Source: Labilithrix sp. (lineage in GTDB: Bacteria; Myxococcota_A; Polyangia; Polyangiales; Polyangiaceae). Taken from it: a stretch of DNA of 64,000 nucleotides. The notes below the pieces were generated by a model, which was not told the DNA's origin, made no database searches, and saw nothing but the letters and a program-made list of their open reading frames with translations. The stretch spans positions 115,363 to 179,362 of the forward strand of contig JAHBWC010000004.1 of the NCBI GenBank assembly GCA_019637225.1. Direction: 5' to 3'. How positions within the stretch are numbered: position 1 is the stretch's first letter; every line of letters begins with the position of its first letter. Shown one piece after another: positions 1 to 10,964 of the stretch. Both the position numbers and the translations under genes were made by a program.

Positions 1-654
1 AGCCTGCTCCTCCGGCTCTACGACTTCGAGAAGGGCACGGTGCGCGTGCTCGGCAAGGACGTCTGCTCCTACGATCGGCGCGAGCTCCGCGAGCTCTTCG
101 CGGTCGTCCCGCAGGACGTCTTCCTCTTCGCGGGGACGGTCGCGTCGAACATCGCGATGAGCGACGAGTCGCCCGATCTCGAGCGCGTCGAGCGCGCGCT
201 CTCGCGCATCGGCGCGCTCGACGTCTTCCTGAAGCGCCCCGGCGGGCTCGACGCGCGCGTCGACGAGCGCGGGGCGAACTTCAGCGCCGGCGAGCGCCAG
301 CTGCTCGCCTTCGCGCGCGCGCTCTACCGCGACGCTCCGCTGCTCGTCCTCGACGAGGCGACCGCGAGCATCGACTCCGACACCGAGGCGCGCCTGCAGG
401 GAGCGCTCGAGGCCGTCGTCGAGGGTCGGACGTCGCTCGTCATCGCGCACCGCCTCTCCACGATCCGCGCGGTCGACCGGATCGTCGTCTTCCACAAGGG
501 GCGCGTCGTCGAGACGGGCAGCCACGACGATCTCCTGGCGAAGGACGGCGTCTACGCGCGCCTCTACCGCTTCCAGTTCGCGGTGGAGCAGATGGAGACG
601 ATCGCGACCGCGGAGCCGCCGAGCGTGTCGGTGCCCGCCGGCGCCGCCGAGTGA
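1..654 (+). CDS. ABC exporter, C-terminal nucleotide-binding domain (5' partial)
   Basis: The reading frame is open from base 1, so the membrane domain and Walker A lie outside the window; the first residues, SLLLRLYDF, would directly follow the P-loop. Visible motifs in order are a Q-loop (VVPQDVF), a signature of the form NFSAGERQ in place of LSGGQ, Walker B with catalytic Glu (LLVLDEATASID) and the H-loop (IAHRLSTIRAVD). The D-loop spacing and FSAGE-type signature are typical of MsbA/MdlB-like export ATPases. A short Ala/Pro tail follows the domain. Substrate cannot be inferred. The 132-bp gap to the next gene suggests it is not co-transcribed with alr. Confidence 0.93.
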   Translation, partial: SLLLRLYDFEKGTVRVLGKDVCSYDRRELRELFAVVPQDVFLFAGTVASNIAMSDESPDLERVERALSRIGALDVFLKRPGGLDARVDERGANFSAGERQLLAFARALYRDAPLLVLDEATASIDSDTEARLQGALEAVVEGRTSLVIAHRLSTIRAVDRIVVFHKGRVVETGSHDDLLAKDGVYARLYRFQFAVEQMETIATAEPPSVSVPAGAAE

Positions 655-786
655 CCGGCGGCGGCCGAGTACTCCGAGCTCCCACCGCGCGTGGCGCCGC
701 GAATCGCCGAATTCTTTGTTCCTTGACGCCGGCCGTGGCAAACGTGAATAGAAGTGCAACGACAAGGCGTTTGCTTTGCACCCCAC

Positions 787-2046
787 ATGGACGCCAGCGC
801 GCTAGACGAAGAGAAGGACGAGTCCTCGCCGGCGCTCCTGCCCCGTCGACGGACGGACGCCGCCGACAGCGTGCGCGTGCTCAAGCCGCGCCGCGCGGCC
901 CCCGCCGACGCCGTGCGGCCGACGCGCGCGGAGGTGAACCTCGCCGCGCTCCGACACAACCTCCGCGTCATCGCCCGCCACGCGGGCCGCGCGAAGGTGT
1001 GGCCCGTCCTCAAGGCCGACGGCTACGGCCACGGCGCGCCTGCGGTCGCGCGCACCCTCGAGCGCGCGGGCGCCGAGGGCTTCTGCGTCGCGCTCCTCGA
1101 GGAGGCCGTCGAGCTCCGCGACGCCGGCGTGCGCGCGCCGATCCTCGTGATGGGCGGCTACTACGGTGGCGCCTACGAGGAGATCGTCGGGCGAGGCGTG
1201 GTGCCGGTCGTCTACGACGTCTCGCACCTCGAGGGCCTCGCGCGCGCCGCGCGGCAGGTCGGCCGACCCGTCGACGCCCACCTCAAGATCGACACCGGCA
1301 TGGCGCGCCTCGGCGTGCGCATGCAGGACCTCGAGGCCTTCGCTTCCCAGCTCGCGCGCTTCCCGGAGGTCCGCGTCACCGGGCTCATGACGCACCTCGC
1401 GTGCGCCGAGGCCCCGGCCGGCAGTGAGGGCGAGGGCTTCACCGCCGAGCAGGTCGCGCGCTTCGAGGAGGCGACCGCGCGCCTCGCGCGCGCCGGCGTC
1501 GCGCCGCCCGTGCGCCACGCCGCGAACAGCGCCGCGGTCCTCCGCGGCGAGGCCCTGTTCGACGCCGTCCGGCCGGGCGTCGCGATCTTCGGCGTCTCTC
1601 CGCTCGGCGCCGCGAGCCTCGGCGAGCTCCGCGCCGCGATGCGTGTCCGCTCCGAGATCGTCGACCTTCGCACGATCGATCCCGGCGAGCCGGTCGGTTA
1701 CGGCGGCCTCTTCCGCGCGACGCGGACGACGCGCATCGCGACGCTCCCGATGGGCTACGCCGACGGCCTCTCGCGGCACCTGTCGAACTGCGGTCACGTG
1801 CTCGTCCGCGGCATTCGCGCTCCGATCGTCGGCGCCGTCTCGATGGACATGTCGATGATCGACGTCACCGACGTGCCCGGCGTCGGCCTGCGCGACGAGG
1901 TCACGGTCCTCGGCGCGCAGGACGGCTCGCCCAACCCGCGCGAGGTGCTCTCCGCCGAGGCGATCGCGGCGCAGGCCGGCTCGATCGCGTGGGAGGTCCT
2001 CACGTCGATCTCGCGCCGCGTCCCGCGCTTCTACCGCGAGCCCTGA
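787..2046 (+). CDS. alr: Alanine racemase
   Basis: PLP-dependent racemase that makes D-alanine for peptidoglycan. After a charged N-terminal extension of about 45 residues, the fold-type III barrel starts with RAEVNLAALRHN; the PLP lysine is Lys76 in PVLKADGYGHG. Further family signatures are HLKIDTGMARLG, RPGVAIFG, EPVGYGG and MGYADG, which surround the catalytic tyrosine region, and VSMDM near the C-terminus. Length (419 aa) is somewhat above the usual 360-390 because of the N-terminus. The start is uncertain: ATG 787 was chosen, but GTG 754 is in frame. TTGACG at 723-728 is a possible -35 box, which would favour the later start. Confidence 0.95.
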   Translation: MDASALDEEKDESSPALLPRRRTDAADSVRVLKPRRAAPADAVRPTRAEVNLAALRHNLRVIARHAGRAKVWPVLKADGYGHGAPAVARTLERAGAEGFCVALLEEAVELRDAGVRAPILVMGGYYGGAYEEIVGRGVVPVVYDVSHLEGLARAARQVGRPVDAHLKIDTGMARLGVRMQDLEAFASQLARFPEVRVTGLMTHLACAEAPAGSEGEGFTAEQVARFEEATARLARAGVAPPVRHAANSAAVLRGEALFDAVRPGVAIFGVSPLGAASLGELRAAMRVRSEIVDLRTIDPGEPVGYGGLFRATRTTRIATLPMGYADGLSRHLSNCGHVLVRGIRAPIVGAVSMDMSMIDVTDVPGVGLRDEVTVLGAQDGSPNPREVLSAEAIAAQAGSIAWEVLTSISRRVPRFYREP

Positions 2047-2146
2047 GGCCCCTGGGGCGCGCCGCGCGGCCGCCCGCCGCGAGGCCCCGGCTCCAGCGCC
2101 GCACACGCCTGACGGAGGCCGTCTCCCGGGCTATAGTCGCGCGGCC

Positions 2147-2968
2147 GTGGCAGAGACCGAAGAGCTCGTCGAGACGCCGAAGCCGAACGCGCTCGTTGGC
2201 TTCATCGACGCGTTCTTCGATCCGGCGCTCGCCCTCCTCGACGACGTCGGAGGCACCGCGCTCCTCTTCTTCCAGTCGATCACGTGGCTCGCGCGGCCGC
2301 CCCTCCGCATCGGGCAGCTCCTGATCGCGATCGAGTTCATCGGCGCCGGCTCGCTCTTCATCGCCGGCCTCGTCGGGATGTTCACCGGGATGGCGTTCAC
2401 GCTGAGCTCGATCATCGGCTTCCGCCAGTTCGGCGCGGAGGGAATGGTCGGCGGCGTCGTCGCGCTCGCCCTCGCGCGCGAGCTGGCGCCGGTGCTCGCC
2501 GCCGTCGTCGTGACGGCGCGCGCCGGGAGCACGATGGCGAGCGAGCTCGGGAACATGCGCGTCACCGAGCAGATCGACGCGATCACCACGATGGGCGTCA
2601 GCCCGATCCAGTACCTCGTCGTCCCGCGCATCCTGGCGACGCTGATCGTGCTTCCGCTGCTCGCGCTCTCGTTCGGCATCGCCGGCATGTTCGGCGCCTA
2701 CCTCGTCGCGGTCGTCCTGCAGGGCATCGACCCCGGCGTCTTTTTCGAGCGCATCGAGCAGTTCATCAAGTGGAACGACATCCGGATGCTGCTCGTGAAG
2801 AGCGCCGTCTTCGGCCTGATCGTCAGCACGATCTGCTGCAAGAAGGGCTACTTCGCCTCGGGCGGCGCCCGCGGCGTCGGCGAGGCCACCGCGAAGGCGG
2901 TCGTCGCCAGCATCGTCGCCATCTTCGGCGCCGACTACGTCGTGACGTCGCTCATGACCGAGCTCTGA
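2147..2968 (+). CDS. mlaE: MlaE/YrbE-type ABC transporter permease
   Basis: Integral inner-membrane permease of the MlaE family, which in Mla systems works with an MlaF ATPase and an MlaD MCE protein in lipid traffic between the two membranes. The 273-residue protein has the family's hydrophobic pattern, the conserved stretch ELAPVLAAVVVTARAGS and the cytoplasmic EQIDAI segment near residues 140-150. Start is GTG 2147. No mlaF or mlaD gene lies beside it, so partners must be elsewhere. It converges on nadA with only 19 bp between stop codons. Confidence 0.92.
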   Translation: MAETEELVETPKPNALVGFIDAFFDPALALLDDVGGTALLFFQSITWLARPPLRIGQLLIAIEFIGAGSLFIAGLVGMFTGMAFTLSSIIGFRQFGAEGMVGGVVALALARELAPVLAAVVVTARAGSTMASELGNMRVTEQIDAITTMGVSPIQYLVVPRILATLIVLPLLALSFGIAGMFGAYLVAVVLQGIDPGVFFERIEQFIKWNDIRMLLVKSAVFGLIVSTICCKKGYFASGGARGVGEATAKAVVASIVAIFGADYVVTSLMTEL

Positions 2969-2987
2969 CGCGCGTTTCGTCGGAGCG

Positions 2988-3968
2988 CTACGCCGACATC
3001 GCGAGCATCCGGTCGATCGGCACGCGCGCGGCGCGGAGGAGCGCCTCGTCCATCTCGAGCCTCGGCTCGAGGTCGCGGAGCGCGAGGTAGACCTTCTCGA
3101 GCGTGTTCTTCTTCATGTGCGGGCACTCGTTGCAGGCGCAGCTCGCCTCGGGTGGGGCCGCGATGAGCTCCTTGTCCGGCGCGGCTTTCGCCATCTGGTG
3201 GAGGATGCCCGGCTCGGTCGCGACGATGAACGTCTTCGCGTCGCTCTTGGTCGCGAAGTTCAGGATGCCCGTGGTCGACCCGACGTAGTCGGCCATCCGC
3301 AGGATCACGTCGTCGCACTCGGGGTGCGCGAGGACGAGCGCGCCGGGGTGACGCTCCTTCAAGCCGATGAGCTTTCGCTCGCTGAAGGTGTCGTGGACGA
3401 TGCAGGTGCCCGGCCAGAGGACCATGCTCCGGCCGAGCTTCTTCACGAGGTAGCCGCCGAGGTTCTTGTCCGGCGCGAAGAGCACCGTCTGGTTCGCGGG
3501 GATCTGGCCGACGATCTTCTCCGCGTTGGACGACGTCACGATGTAGTCGGACAGCGCCTTCACCTCGGCCGAGCAGTTGATGTAGCTGGCGAGCACCGCG
3601 CCCGGGTGGCGCGCCTTCCAGGCCGCGATCTTGGCGGCGGGCGCGCCGGACGCGAGCGAGCAGCCGGCTTCCATGTCGGGCACGACGACGACCTTGTCGG
3701 GGTTCAGGATCTTCGCCGTCTCGGCCATGAAGTGGACGCCGGCGAAGCAGATGACGTCGGCCTTGGTCTTCGCGGCGGCCTGGGCGAGCTGGAGCGAGTC
3801 CCCGATGAAGTCGGCGACGTCCTGGACCTCGCTGTCCTGGTAGTAGTGCGCCAGGATCACGGCGTTTTTCTCCTTCTTCAGCCGGGCGATCTCCTCGTCG
3901 AGGTCGAGCGAGGGATCGATCGGCGTCGCCGAGGCGCGGCCGGCGATGGGGAGCGTGCGCGTCATCAT
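2988..3968 (-). CDS. nadA: Quinolinate synthase (NadA)
   Basis: Condenses iminoaspartate with dihydroxyacetone phosphate to quinolinate in NAD biosynthesis, using a [4Fe-4S] cluster. The 326-residue protein has the three-layer NadA signatures: AHYYQDSEVQD, ICFAGVHFMAETAKIL, PDMEAGCSLA, YINCSAEVKA, DKNLGGY and GTCIVHD. Likely cluster ligands are Cys103, Cys189 and a cysteine of the C-terminal SCACNECPHMKKN motif (Cys282 by comparison with other NadA proteins). Length is normal. It is a single gene on the minus strand; nadB and nadC are not in the window. Confidence 0.97.
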   Translation of the reverse strand: MMTRTLPIAGRASATPIDPSLDLDEEIARLKKEKNAVILAHYYQDSEVQDVADFIGDSLQLAQAAAKTKADVICFAGVHFMAETAKILNPDKVVVVPDMEAGCSLASGAPAAKIAAWKARHPGAVLASYINCSAEVKALSDYIVTSSNAEKIVGQIPANQTVLFAPDKNLGGYLVKKLGRSMVLWPGTCIVHDTFSERKLIGLKERHPGALVLAHPECDDVILRMADYVGSTTGILNFATKSDAKTFIVATEPGILHQMAKAAPDKELIAAPPEASCACNECPHMKKNTLEKVYLALRDLEPRLEMDEALLRAARVPIDRMLAMSA

Positions 3969-4015
3969 CGCCGCTCAACCTAGAGCCGCGGCCGGCGCCG
4001 GTAAAGGAGCTGGGC

Positions 4016-4447
4016 TCAGCGGGAGGCGAGGAGCTTGTCCGCGAGGTGGTCGCCGAGCGACGAGCGCATCAGCTCGGCCACGAAGGTCTCGACGCGTTGC
4101 TGCTCCGCGTCGCCCTCGAACACGAACTGGATGCCCATCCCGGCGGGGGCCTCTTCGGTCGCGTCGGACTCCGCCACCACCCACTTCACGCGGCCGGTGA
4201 GCTCGAGGCGGACGGGCGCGCTCTCGGGCGTGGGCTCGGGCACGGTGAGCACGAAGACGAACTCGGTCCCGACCTCGAGCGGCTTCGTCGTGCGGATGAA
4301 CGTCCCGCCCTTCGAGATGTTCTTCGTGTAGTCGGCGAAGAACGTGTTGAGGCGCTTGTAGTCGACCTTCAGCGTGATCGCCGCGCGGTCTTCGTCGCGC
4401 CGGTCGTCGGCGGCCGCGCCGGGGTTCGCGTCGTTCGCTTCCGCCAT
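4016..4447 (-). CDS. PilZ-domain protein (myxobacterial TIGR02266-like)
   Basis: A 143-residue protein: about 25 acidic residues, then a single PilZ-like domain with NISKGGTFIRT, VGTEFVFVL and a late MGIQF element. This is the arrangement of the short PilZ-like proteins common in myxobacteria. The canonical RxxxR c-di-GMP motif before the domain is not evident, so nucleotide binding is doubtful. ATG 4447 was chosen because residues encoded upstream are of shadow-frame composition. It is divergent from the acyl-CoA synthetase gene with only 32 bp between start codons, so the two promoters must overlap or lie within coding sequence. Confidence 0.85.
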   Translation of the reverse strand: MAEANDANPGAAADDRRDEDRAAITLKVDYKRLNTFFADYTKNISKGGTFIRTTKPLEVGTEFVFVLTVPEPTPESAPVRLELTGRVKWVVAESDATEEAPAGMGIQFVFEGDAEQQRVETFVAELMRSSLGDHLADKLLASR

Positions 4448-4479
4448 CAACGGAGAAGGATACCTGATAGGTTCGTGCC

Positions 4480-6177
4480 ATGTGGAATGTCTTGGAGCGC
4501 GCTCGAGGCCTGCGCGAGGGGCTCCGCGAGCTTCCCGACAGGGTCCGCGTCTCGTCGCAGCTCTCGCGCCAGAGCGGGCTGCTCTGGTCATTGACGCGCC
4601 CCGGCCTGGTCGAGCTCGTGAAGGTGCTCACGAGCGGGTCGCAGAACCCGGCGAAGATCTACCGCGTCCACGGCAGGAACTCGCCGAGCAAGCCGGCGCT
4701 GATCTGGCGCGGCAGGACCACCACCTTCGCGGAGCTCGACGGGCGGATCGACCGGTTCTCGTCCGGGCTCGCGCGGCGCGGCATCGGGCGCAAGCAGAGC
4801 GTCGTCCTCATGATGCGCAACCGACCCGAGTGCGTGGAGCTCGGCGCCGCGGCCGCGCGCGGCGGCGCCGCAGCCGTCAGCGTCTCGTGGCGATCGACCG
4901 CGAAGGAGCTCACCTACCTCCTGAACCACTCCGGCGCGCGCGGCATCGTCACGGAGCCCGAGCTCCTCTCGGTCCTCGAGGAGGCGAGCCCGGAGCTCTC
5001 CGAGGCGCTCCTCGCGAACGTCTTCGTCGTCGGCTCCGAGGTCGCGCCCTCGTCGAAGCTCCAGACGACCCCGCTCGACGCCTTGCTCGAGGAGCCCGCG
5101 CGCGACCTCACGGCCGACGAAGGCAGCGACGAGGACGCCGCGGTGGTCGTCTACACGTCGGGGACGACGGGCAAGCCGAAGGGCGCGGTCCGCAAGTTCC
5201 CGAAGGACACGATGCAGGCCGCGATGCGGTTCATCAACGAGACGCCGATGCGCGTCGACGACGTCCACCTCGTGACGTGTCCGCTCTACCACTCGACGGC
5301 GTTCGGCTTCCTCTCGCTCTCGCACGTGCTCGGCGCGACGGTCGTCTTGATGGACGAGTTCAAGGCCGAGCCGTTCCTCGACCTCGTGGACCGCTACGAG
5401 GTGACCACGACCGCGATGGTGCCGACGATGCTCCACCGCGTGATGGAGCTGCCCGAAGAGACGCGGAGCCGCTACGACGCGCGCTCGCTCCGCGTCGTCT
5501 TCGCCGGAGGGGCGCCCTTGCCCGGACCGCTGGCGATCGACTTCATGGATGCGTTCGGCGACGTCGTCTACAACTTCTACGGCGCCACCGAGACGGGGCT
5601 CGTCACGCTCGGCAAGCCCGAAGACCTCCGCGCGGCGCCGGGGACGATCGGCAAGGCGGTGCCGGGCAACGACATCCGCCTCCTGGACGACGACAAGCGG
5701 GAGGTGGCGCCCGGCGAGGTCGGCGAGCTCTACGTCAAGAACAAGCTGCTCGTCGCCGGCTACCACAAGGACGAGGAGGCGACGCGCTCGAGCATGGTCG
5801 ACGGCTACTTCAGCGTCGGCGACCTCGCGCGCCGAGACCGCGACGGCCGCTACTTCATCGAGGGCCGCAAGCGCGACATGGTCATCTCGGGGGGCGTGAA
5901 CGTCTACCCGGCGGAGGTCGAGGGCGTCCTCGAGCAACACCCCGACGTCGGCGAGGTCGCCGTCGTCGGCGTGCCGGATCGCGAGTGGGGAGAGCGCGTC
6001 CGCGCGTTCGTGGTGCCGCGCGCCGGCGCGACGCTCGACGAAGGCGCGCTCAAGGCGTTCGCTCGCGAGCGGCTCGCCGGGCCCAAGGTGCCGCGCGACT
6101 TCGTCGTGCTCGACGTGCTCCCGCGGAACCCCACCGGCAAGGTGCTCAAGCGCGAGCTCCGCGAACGCGCGATCTAG
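4480..6177 (+). CDS. AMP-dependent acyl-CoA synthetase/ligase
   Basis: ANL-superfamily enzyme that adenylates a carboxylic acid and transfers it to CoA. Motifs in order are the P-loop YTSGTTGKPKGAVRK (about residue 225), the A5 motif YNFYGATETG, the hinge region GDLARRDRDGRYFIEGRKRD, the GGVNVYPAEVE motif and the C-terminal catalytic lysine motif PTGKVLKREL. The 565-residue length and overall motif wording are FadD/long-chain-type, but substrate cannot be fixed from sequence. It has an N-terminal extension of about 60 residues before the adenylation domain. Start ATG 4480. Confidence 0.93.
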   Translation: MWNVLERARGLREGLRELPDRVRVSSQLSRQSGLLWSLTRPGLVELVKVLTSGSQNPAKIYRVHGRNSPSKPALIWRGRTTTFAELDGRIDRFSSGLARRGIGRKQSVVLMMRNRPECVELGAAAARGGAAAVSVSWRSTAKELTYLLNHSGARGIVTEPELLSVLEEASPELSEALLANVFVVGSEVAPSSKLQTTPLDALLEEPARDLTADEGSDEDAAVVVYTSGTTGKPKGAVRKFPKDTMQAAMRFINETPMRVDDVHLVTCPLYHSTAFGFLSLSHVLGATVVLMDEFKAEPFLDLVDRYEVTTTAMVPTMLHRVMELPEETRSRYDARSLRVVFAGGAPLPGPLAIDFMDAFGDVVYNFYGATETGLVTLGKPEDLRAAPGTIGKAVPGNDIRLLDDDKREVAPGEVGELYVKNKLLVAGYHKDEEATRSSMVDGYFSVGDLARRDRDGRYFIEGRKRDMVISGGVNVYPAEVEGVLEQHPDVGEVAVVGVPDREWGERVRAFVVPRAGATLDEGALKAFARERLAGPKVPRDFVVLDVLPRNPTGKVLKRELRERAI

Positions 6178-6330
6178 CCATTGGGGCGGGGGGCGGCGCG
6201 ACGCGGCCCAGGTGCGCGCGCGGCTTCGCCGCCTCATGCGCTTGCACCCTCCCGGATCCGCGCGAAATCCCCGCGACTTCGGGCGCTCGGGCGGCGCGCG
6301 GGCCAGGCGTGTTAGGCTGAGAGCAGTCTC

Positions 6331-7851
<1,521 letters not shown>

Positions 7852-7927
7852 TCGCGCGCGTTTATCGAAGCGTGGTGCGTCGACGCCCGGATCGGCGCGG
7901 CGAGCTGATAGACTCCAAGGGTCGTCC

Positions 7928-8890
7928 GTGCCCGCCCGCTCGACAATGCTTGGGCTGCTCGTCGCGCTCGCCCTCGGCGGCGCCGCGCGCTCGGCGTACG
8001 CGCGGCCCGACGATTCGCCCAGCAAGGACGCGAGCGCCGTCGACGCGGCGGCGCGCGAGCGATCGCGCGCGGCGTTTCGCCGGGGCGTCGCGGAGCTCCG
8101 CGCGGAGGACTGGGCGGGCGCGCGCGCGTCGTTCGAGGAGGCCTGGTCGCTCGTGCAGCACCCGAGCATCCTCCTGAACCTCGGGATCGCGCGGCTCCGC
8201 ACCGACGATCCGGTGCTCGCGGAGCAGGACCTCGTGCGCTTCCTCAGCGAGGACTCGGGGGCAACGTCCGAGGAGCTCGCGAGCGCGCGCGAGGCGCTCG
8301 GCGAGGCGCGCTCGAAGATCGGGACGCTCCGGGTGATCGCGACGCCGGCGACGGCGCGCGTCGTCATCGACGGGCACCCCGCCGGCGTCCGCGCGCCGTC
8401 GAGCGCCGGTCAAGGAGGCGTCGCCGAGGCGAGGCTCAAGGCAGGCGAGCACACGGTGGTCGTCGAGGCCGAGGGCTTCCGGGCAGACCGGCGCTCGGTC
8501 GCCGTCGCGCCGAAGAGCGAGACCGAGCTCGGCGTCGTGCTCACGGCGGAAGGCGCGACGCCGTCGCGCTCCGAGGGCACACAGACCCGCGCGATCGTCG
8601 GCTGGTCGCTCGGGGGCGTCTCGGGTGTGGCGCTCGCCGCGAGCGGCGTCATGGCTCTCCGCGCGATGTCGCTCTCGAGCGACTACGCCGACCGCGGGAG
8701 CCCGTCGTTCCAGGACCGGGACGTGAAGGACGAGGGGATCGCGTTTCGCACGGGCGCCGACGTCGCGCTCGTCACCGCGCTGCTCGCGGGCGCGGGCGCG
8801 GTGATCCTGCTCTTCACCGACATCGGCGCGTCGGATGCCCCAGGCGTGGCTCGACTCGGCGCGCCGCGCCCTGCGCTCGTCCGCTGGTGA
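7928..8890 (+). CDS. Exported TPR/PEGA-like protein
   Basis: A 320-residue protein of a type frequent in Polyangia. A signal peptide ends around the Ala-rich SAYARP. It is followed by a TPR-like helical stretch (FRRGVAELRAEDWAGARASFEEA, written here in part: AAFRRGVAELRAEDW), then a PEGA-type beta domain (LRVIATPATARVVIDGHPAG ... GEHTVVVEAEGF). Near the C-terminus are two hydrophobic segments, probably membrane helices, separated by a polar linker. Start GTG 7928 gives a proper signal peptide; ATG 7946 is an alternative. PEGA domains bind envelope or surface structures in other proteins, but the role here is unknown. It directly follows the kinase gene. Confidence 0.82.
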   Translation: MPARSTMLGLLVALALGGAARSAYARPDDSPSKDASAVDAAARERSRAAFRRGVAELRAEDWAGARASFEEAWSLVQHPSILLNLGIARLRTDDPVLAEQDLVRFLSEDSGATSEELASAREALGEARSKIGTLRVIATPATARVVIDGHPAGVRAPSSAGQGGVAEARLKAGEHTVVVEAEGFRADRRSVAVAPKSETELGVVLTAEGATPSRSEGTQTRAIVGWSLGGVSGVALAASGVMALRAMSLSSDYADRGSPSFQDRDVKDEGIAFRTGADVALVTALLAGAGAVILLFTDIGASDAPGVARLGAPRPALVRW

Positions 8891-8930
8891 CGTTGCCGCG
8901 CGAGGCGGTCCTGCGCTAGGAGAGGGCGCG

Positions 8931-9494
8931 ATGCCTTCGAAGGATCCGGTCGACGTGGCGCGGCGGTGCCTCTGCCTCGAGCTCCTCCTGCAGCGGCTCG
9001 GGCTCGAGACGGACACGGACGATCCGGCGGCCGAGCGCGACGAGGTTCGCCGGCGGTGGGTCTCGCGCCTCGGCGATCTGGCGCTCGAGGCCGCGCTCCT
9101 CCCCGACGAGCGCGCGCTGCTCGAGCGCCCGGTGGGGGCGCTCACCGAGGACGACCTCGACGATCTCCACGGCCGCGCGTCGGGCGCCCTCGTGCTCCTG
9201 TGGTCGCTCGGGCGCATCGCCACGCGCCCGTCGTTCGGCGCGGTCGGCGAGCTCGAGTCGATCGTCGCCGAGCACGGGCTCCTCGGGACCGGATCGATCG
9301 CGCGGGCGAACGAATCCGCCGCGGGCGCGCTTCTCCGCCCCGAAGCCGAGCTTCGCGAGGCGCTCGCGGCCTACGGGAAGACGCGGGGCAAGGCGCGCGA
9401 GCCGAGCGACCCCGAGAAGATCGTCGCCGCGGTGGGCGCGCATCACCTCGAGTGGATCCTCGATCGCGCGATGCCCTTCGACGTCGGCAGCTGA
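8931..9494 (+). CDS. DUF4272-like protein
   Basis: Soluble protein of 187 residues with ALVLLWSLGRI in the middle and HHLEWILD near the end, the two most recognisable features of the DUF4272 family; their spacing is also right. The start ATG 8931 is backed by a strong Shine-Dalgarno sequence, AGGAGAGGG, at 8918-8926. No catalytic residues can be named and the family has no established function. It lies between an exported PEGA-like protein and a histidine kinase, all on the plus strand, so it may be in the same transcript. Confidence 0.8.
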   Translation: MPSKDPVDVARRCLCLELLLQRLGLETDTDDPAAERDEVRRRWVSRLGDLALEAALLPDERALLERPVGALTEDDLDDLHGRASGALVLLWSLGRIATRPSFGAVGELESIVAEHGLLGTGSIARANESAAGALLRPEAELREALAAYGKTRGKAREPSDPEKIVAAVGAHHLEWILDRAMPFDVGS

Positions 9495-9539
9495 TCGACG
9501 CGCCGCCCGGCGCGGCTTCGCTGGTAGCATCGACGGACG

Positions 9540-10964
9540 GTGGCCGATCCGACGACGATGTCGCTCCCCGCGGCGAAGGACCTCCGCGCACGCGCGGACC
9601 GGGTCATCGCCGGCGCGTCGCTCCGCGGGACGCCGCGGAGCCGCTTCCTCCGCGAGCAGCGCAGGCGCCTGGTCGCGCGGCTCTTGCCGACGCTGGCGCT
9701 GGTCGCGGTCGCGACCGGCACCGCCGCCGTCTTCGACCTCTTCCAGGTCCCCGCCGTGTCGCGCGCGGTCACGCTCGCGCAGGGGCTGACCGCGACGCTG
9801 CTCGCGGCCCTCGCGCTCGGGTGCACCGTCGCGAGGCGGAGCCACGTCGCCCTCATGTCGCTCGCCGTGAGCGGCGTGTGCGTGCTCCTCGTCGGCTGGT
9901 CCGTGGTCACCGCCGAGACCGGCGGCATGAAGAGCGCGTACGCGCTGTCGGTGCCGATGGGGCTCACGGTGCTCGTCATCGCCGTACCGCTCTTGCCCTG
10001 GCACGTGCTGGTCCTCGCCGCGGTCGGCGCGGCGGCGTTCGCGCTGGGCGCGCCGGGCGCGCCGCCGTCCGCGTTCATCCTGTTCGCGCTCCTCGGCGGC
10101 GGCGGCTTCGCGATCGCGCGGACGCGCCGCCGCCGCGCGCTCCTCGCGTTCCGTCGGGTGGAGCGCCTCGCCGCCGCGGTGGCGCGGGTCCGGCGCGTGC
10201 AAGATCAGCTGGTCGTCGTCGAGAAGCTCGAGGCGCTCCGCGTGCTGGTCGGGGGCATGGCGCACGAGCTGAACAACGCGCTCGCGGTGAGCCTCGCGTC
10301 GACCGAGCAGATCGTGAGCGTCGCCGAGCGCGATCCCCCGGCGGCGGCGAAGGCCGCCGAGCGCGCGCAGCGCGGGCTCGTGCGCATTCGCGCGACGATC
10401 GACCGCCTCAAGCGCTTCGCGTTGGCCGAGGAGGGGGTGCTCGAGCCGGCGGACCTCGCGGCGATGCTCGACTTCGCGCTCGAGAGCGCGATCGGCCGGG
10501 CGCGCTCGGGGGTCATGATCGATCGGAGCTACGAGGAGGGCCTCCCGCCGATCGACACGCACGTCGCGGCGCTCGCCGAGGCGCTCTTCCAGGTGGCCCG
10601 CAACGCCGTCGAGTCGATGCCGAAGGGCGGCACCATCCGCGCGTCGCTCCGTCGCGACGGCGACCGCGTCGAGCTCTCGGTCGCGGACCAAGGGCAGGGG
10701 ATCCCGCCTGCGCGGCTCGCCAAGGTGTTCGATCCGTTCTACGCCCGCGAGACCGCCGAGGCGACCTTCAGCGGGGGCCGCCTCCTCCCGCCGATGCCCG
10801 GCCGGAGCGGCCTCGGGCTCTCCGCCGTCTACGGGCTGGTGAGCGCCATCGGGGGCAGGGTGCAGATCCGGAGCGAGGTCGGCCAGGGCACCGAGGTGGC
10901 CATCAGCCTCCCGAGCGCGCAGGCTCGACGCTCCTCCCGTCCGCCCGCTAGCCCCCTCCGCTAG
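9540..10964 (+). CDS. Membrane histidine kinase (HisKA/HATPase)
   Basis: A 474-residue sensor kinase. About six hydrophobic segments span residues 50-205, forming an integral membrane sensor with little periplasmic sequence. A short coiled linker leads to the H-box GGMAHELNNALAV (His242), then the N-box ARNAVESMPKGG, G1 DQGQGIP, the F-box DPFY and G2 GRSGLGLSAVYG. The GMAHELNN form is typical of NtrB/DctB-like kinases that pair with response regulators. No regulator gene adjoins it, so the partner is unknown. Start is GTG 9540, with ATG 9558 possible. Confidence 0.93.
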   Translation: MADPTTMSLPAAKDLRARADRVIAGASLRGTPRSRFLREQRRRLVARLLPTLALVAVATGTAAVFDLFQVPAVSRAVTLAQGLTATLLAALALGCTVARRSHVALMSLAVSGVCVLLVGWSVVTAETGGMKSAYALSVPMGLTVLVIAVPLLPWHVLVLAAVGAAAFALGAPGAPPSAFILFALLGGGGFAIARTRRRRALLAFRRVERLAAAVARVRRVQDQLVVVEKLEALRVLVGGMAHELNNALAVSLASTEQIVSVAERDPPAAAKAAERAQRGLVRIRATIDRLKRFALAEEGVLEPADLAAMLDFALESAIGRARSGVMIDRSYEEGLPPIDTHVAALAEALFQVARNAVESMPKGGTIRASLRRDGDRVELSVADQGQGIPPARLAKVFDPFYARETAEATFSGGRLLPPMPGRSGLGLSAVYGLVSAIGGRVQIRSEVGQGTEVAISLPSAQARRSSRPPASPLR

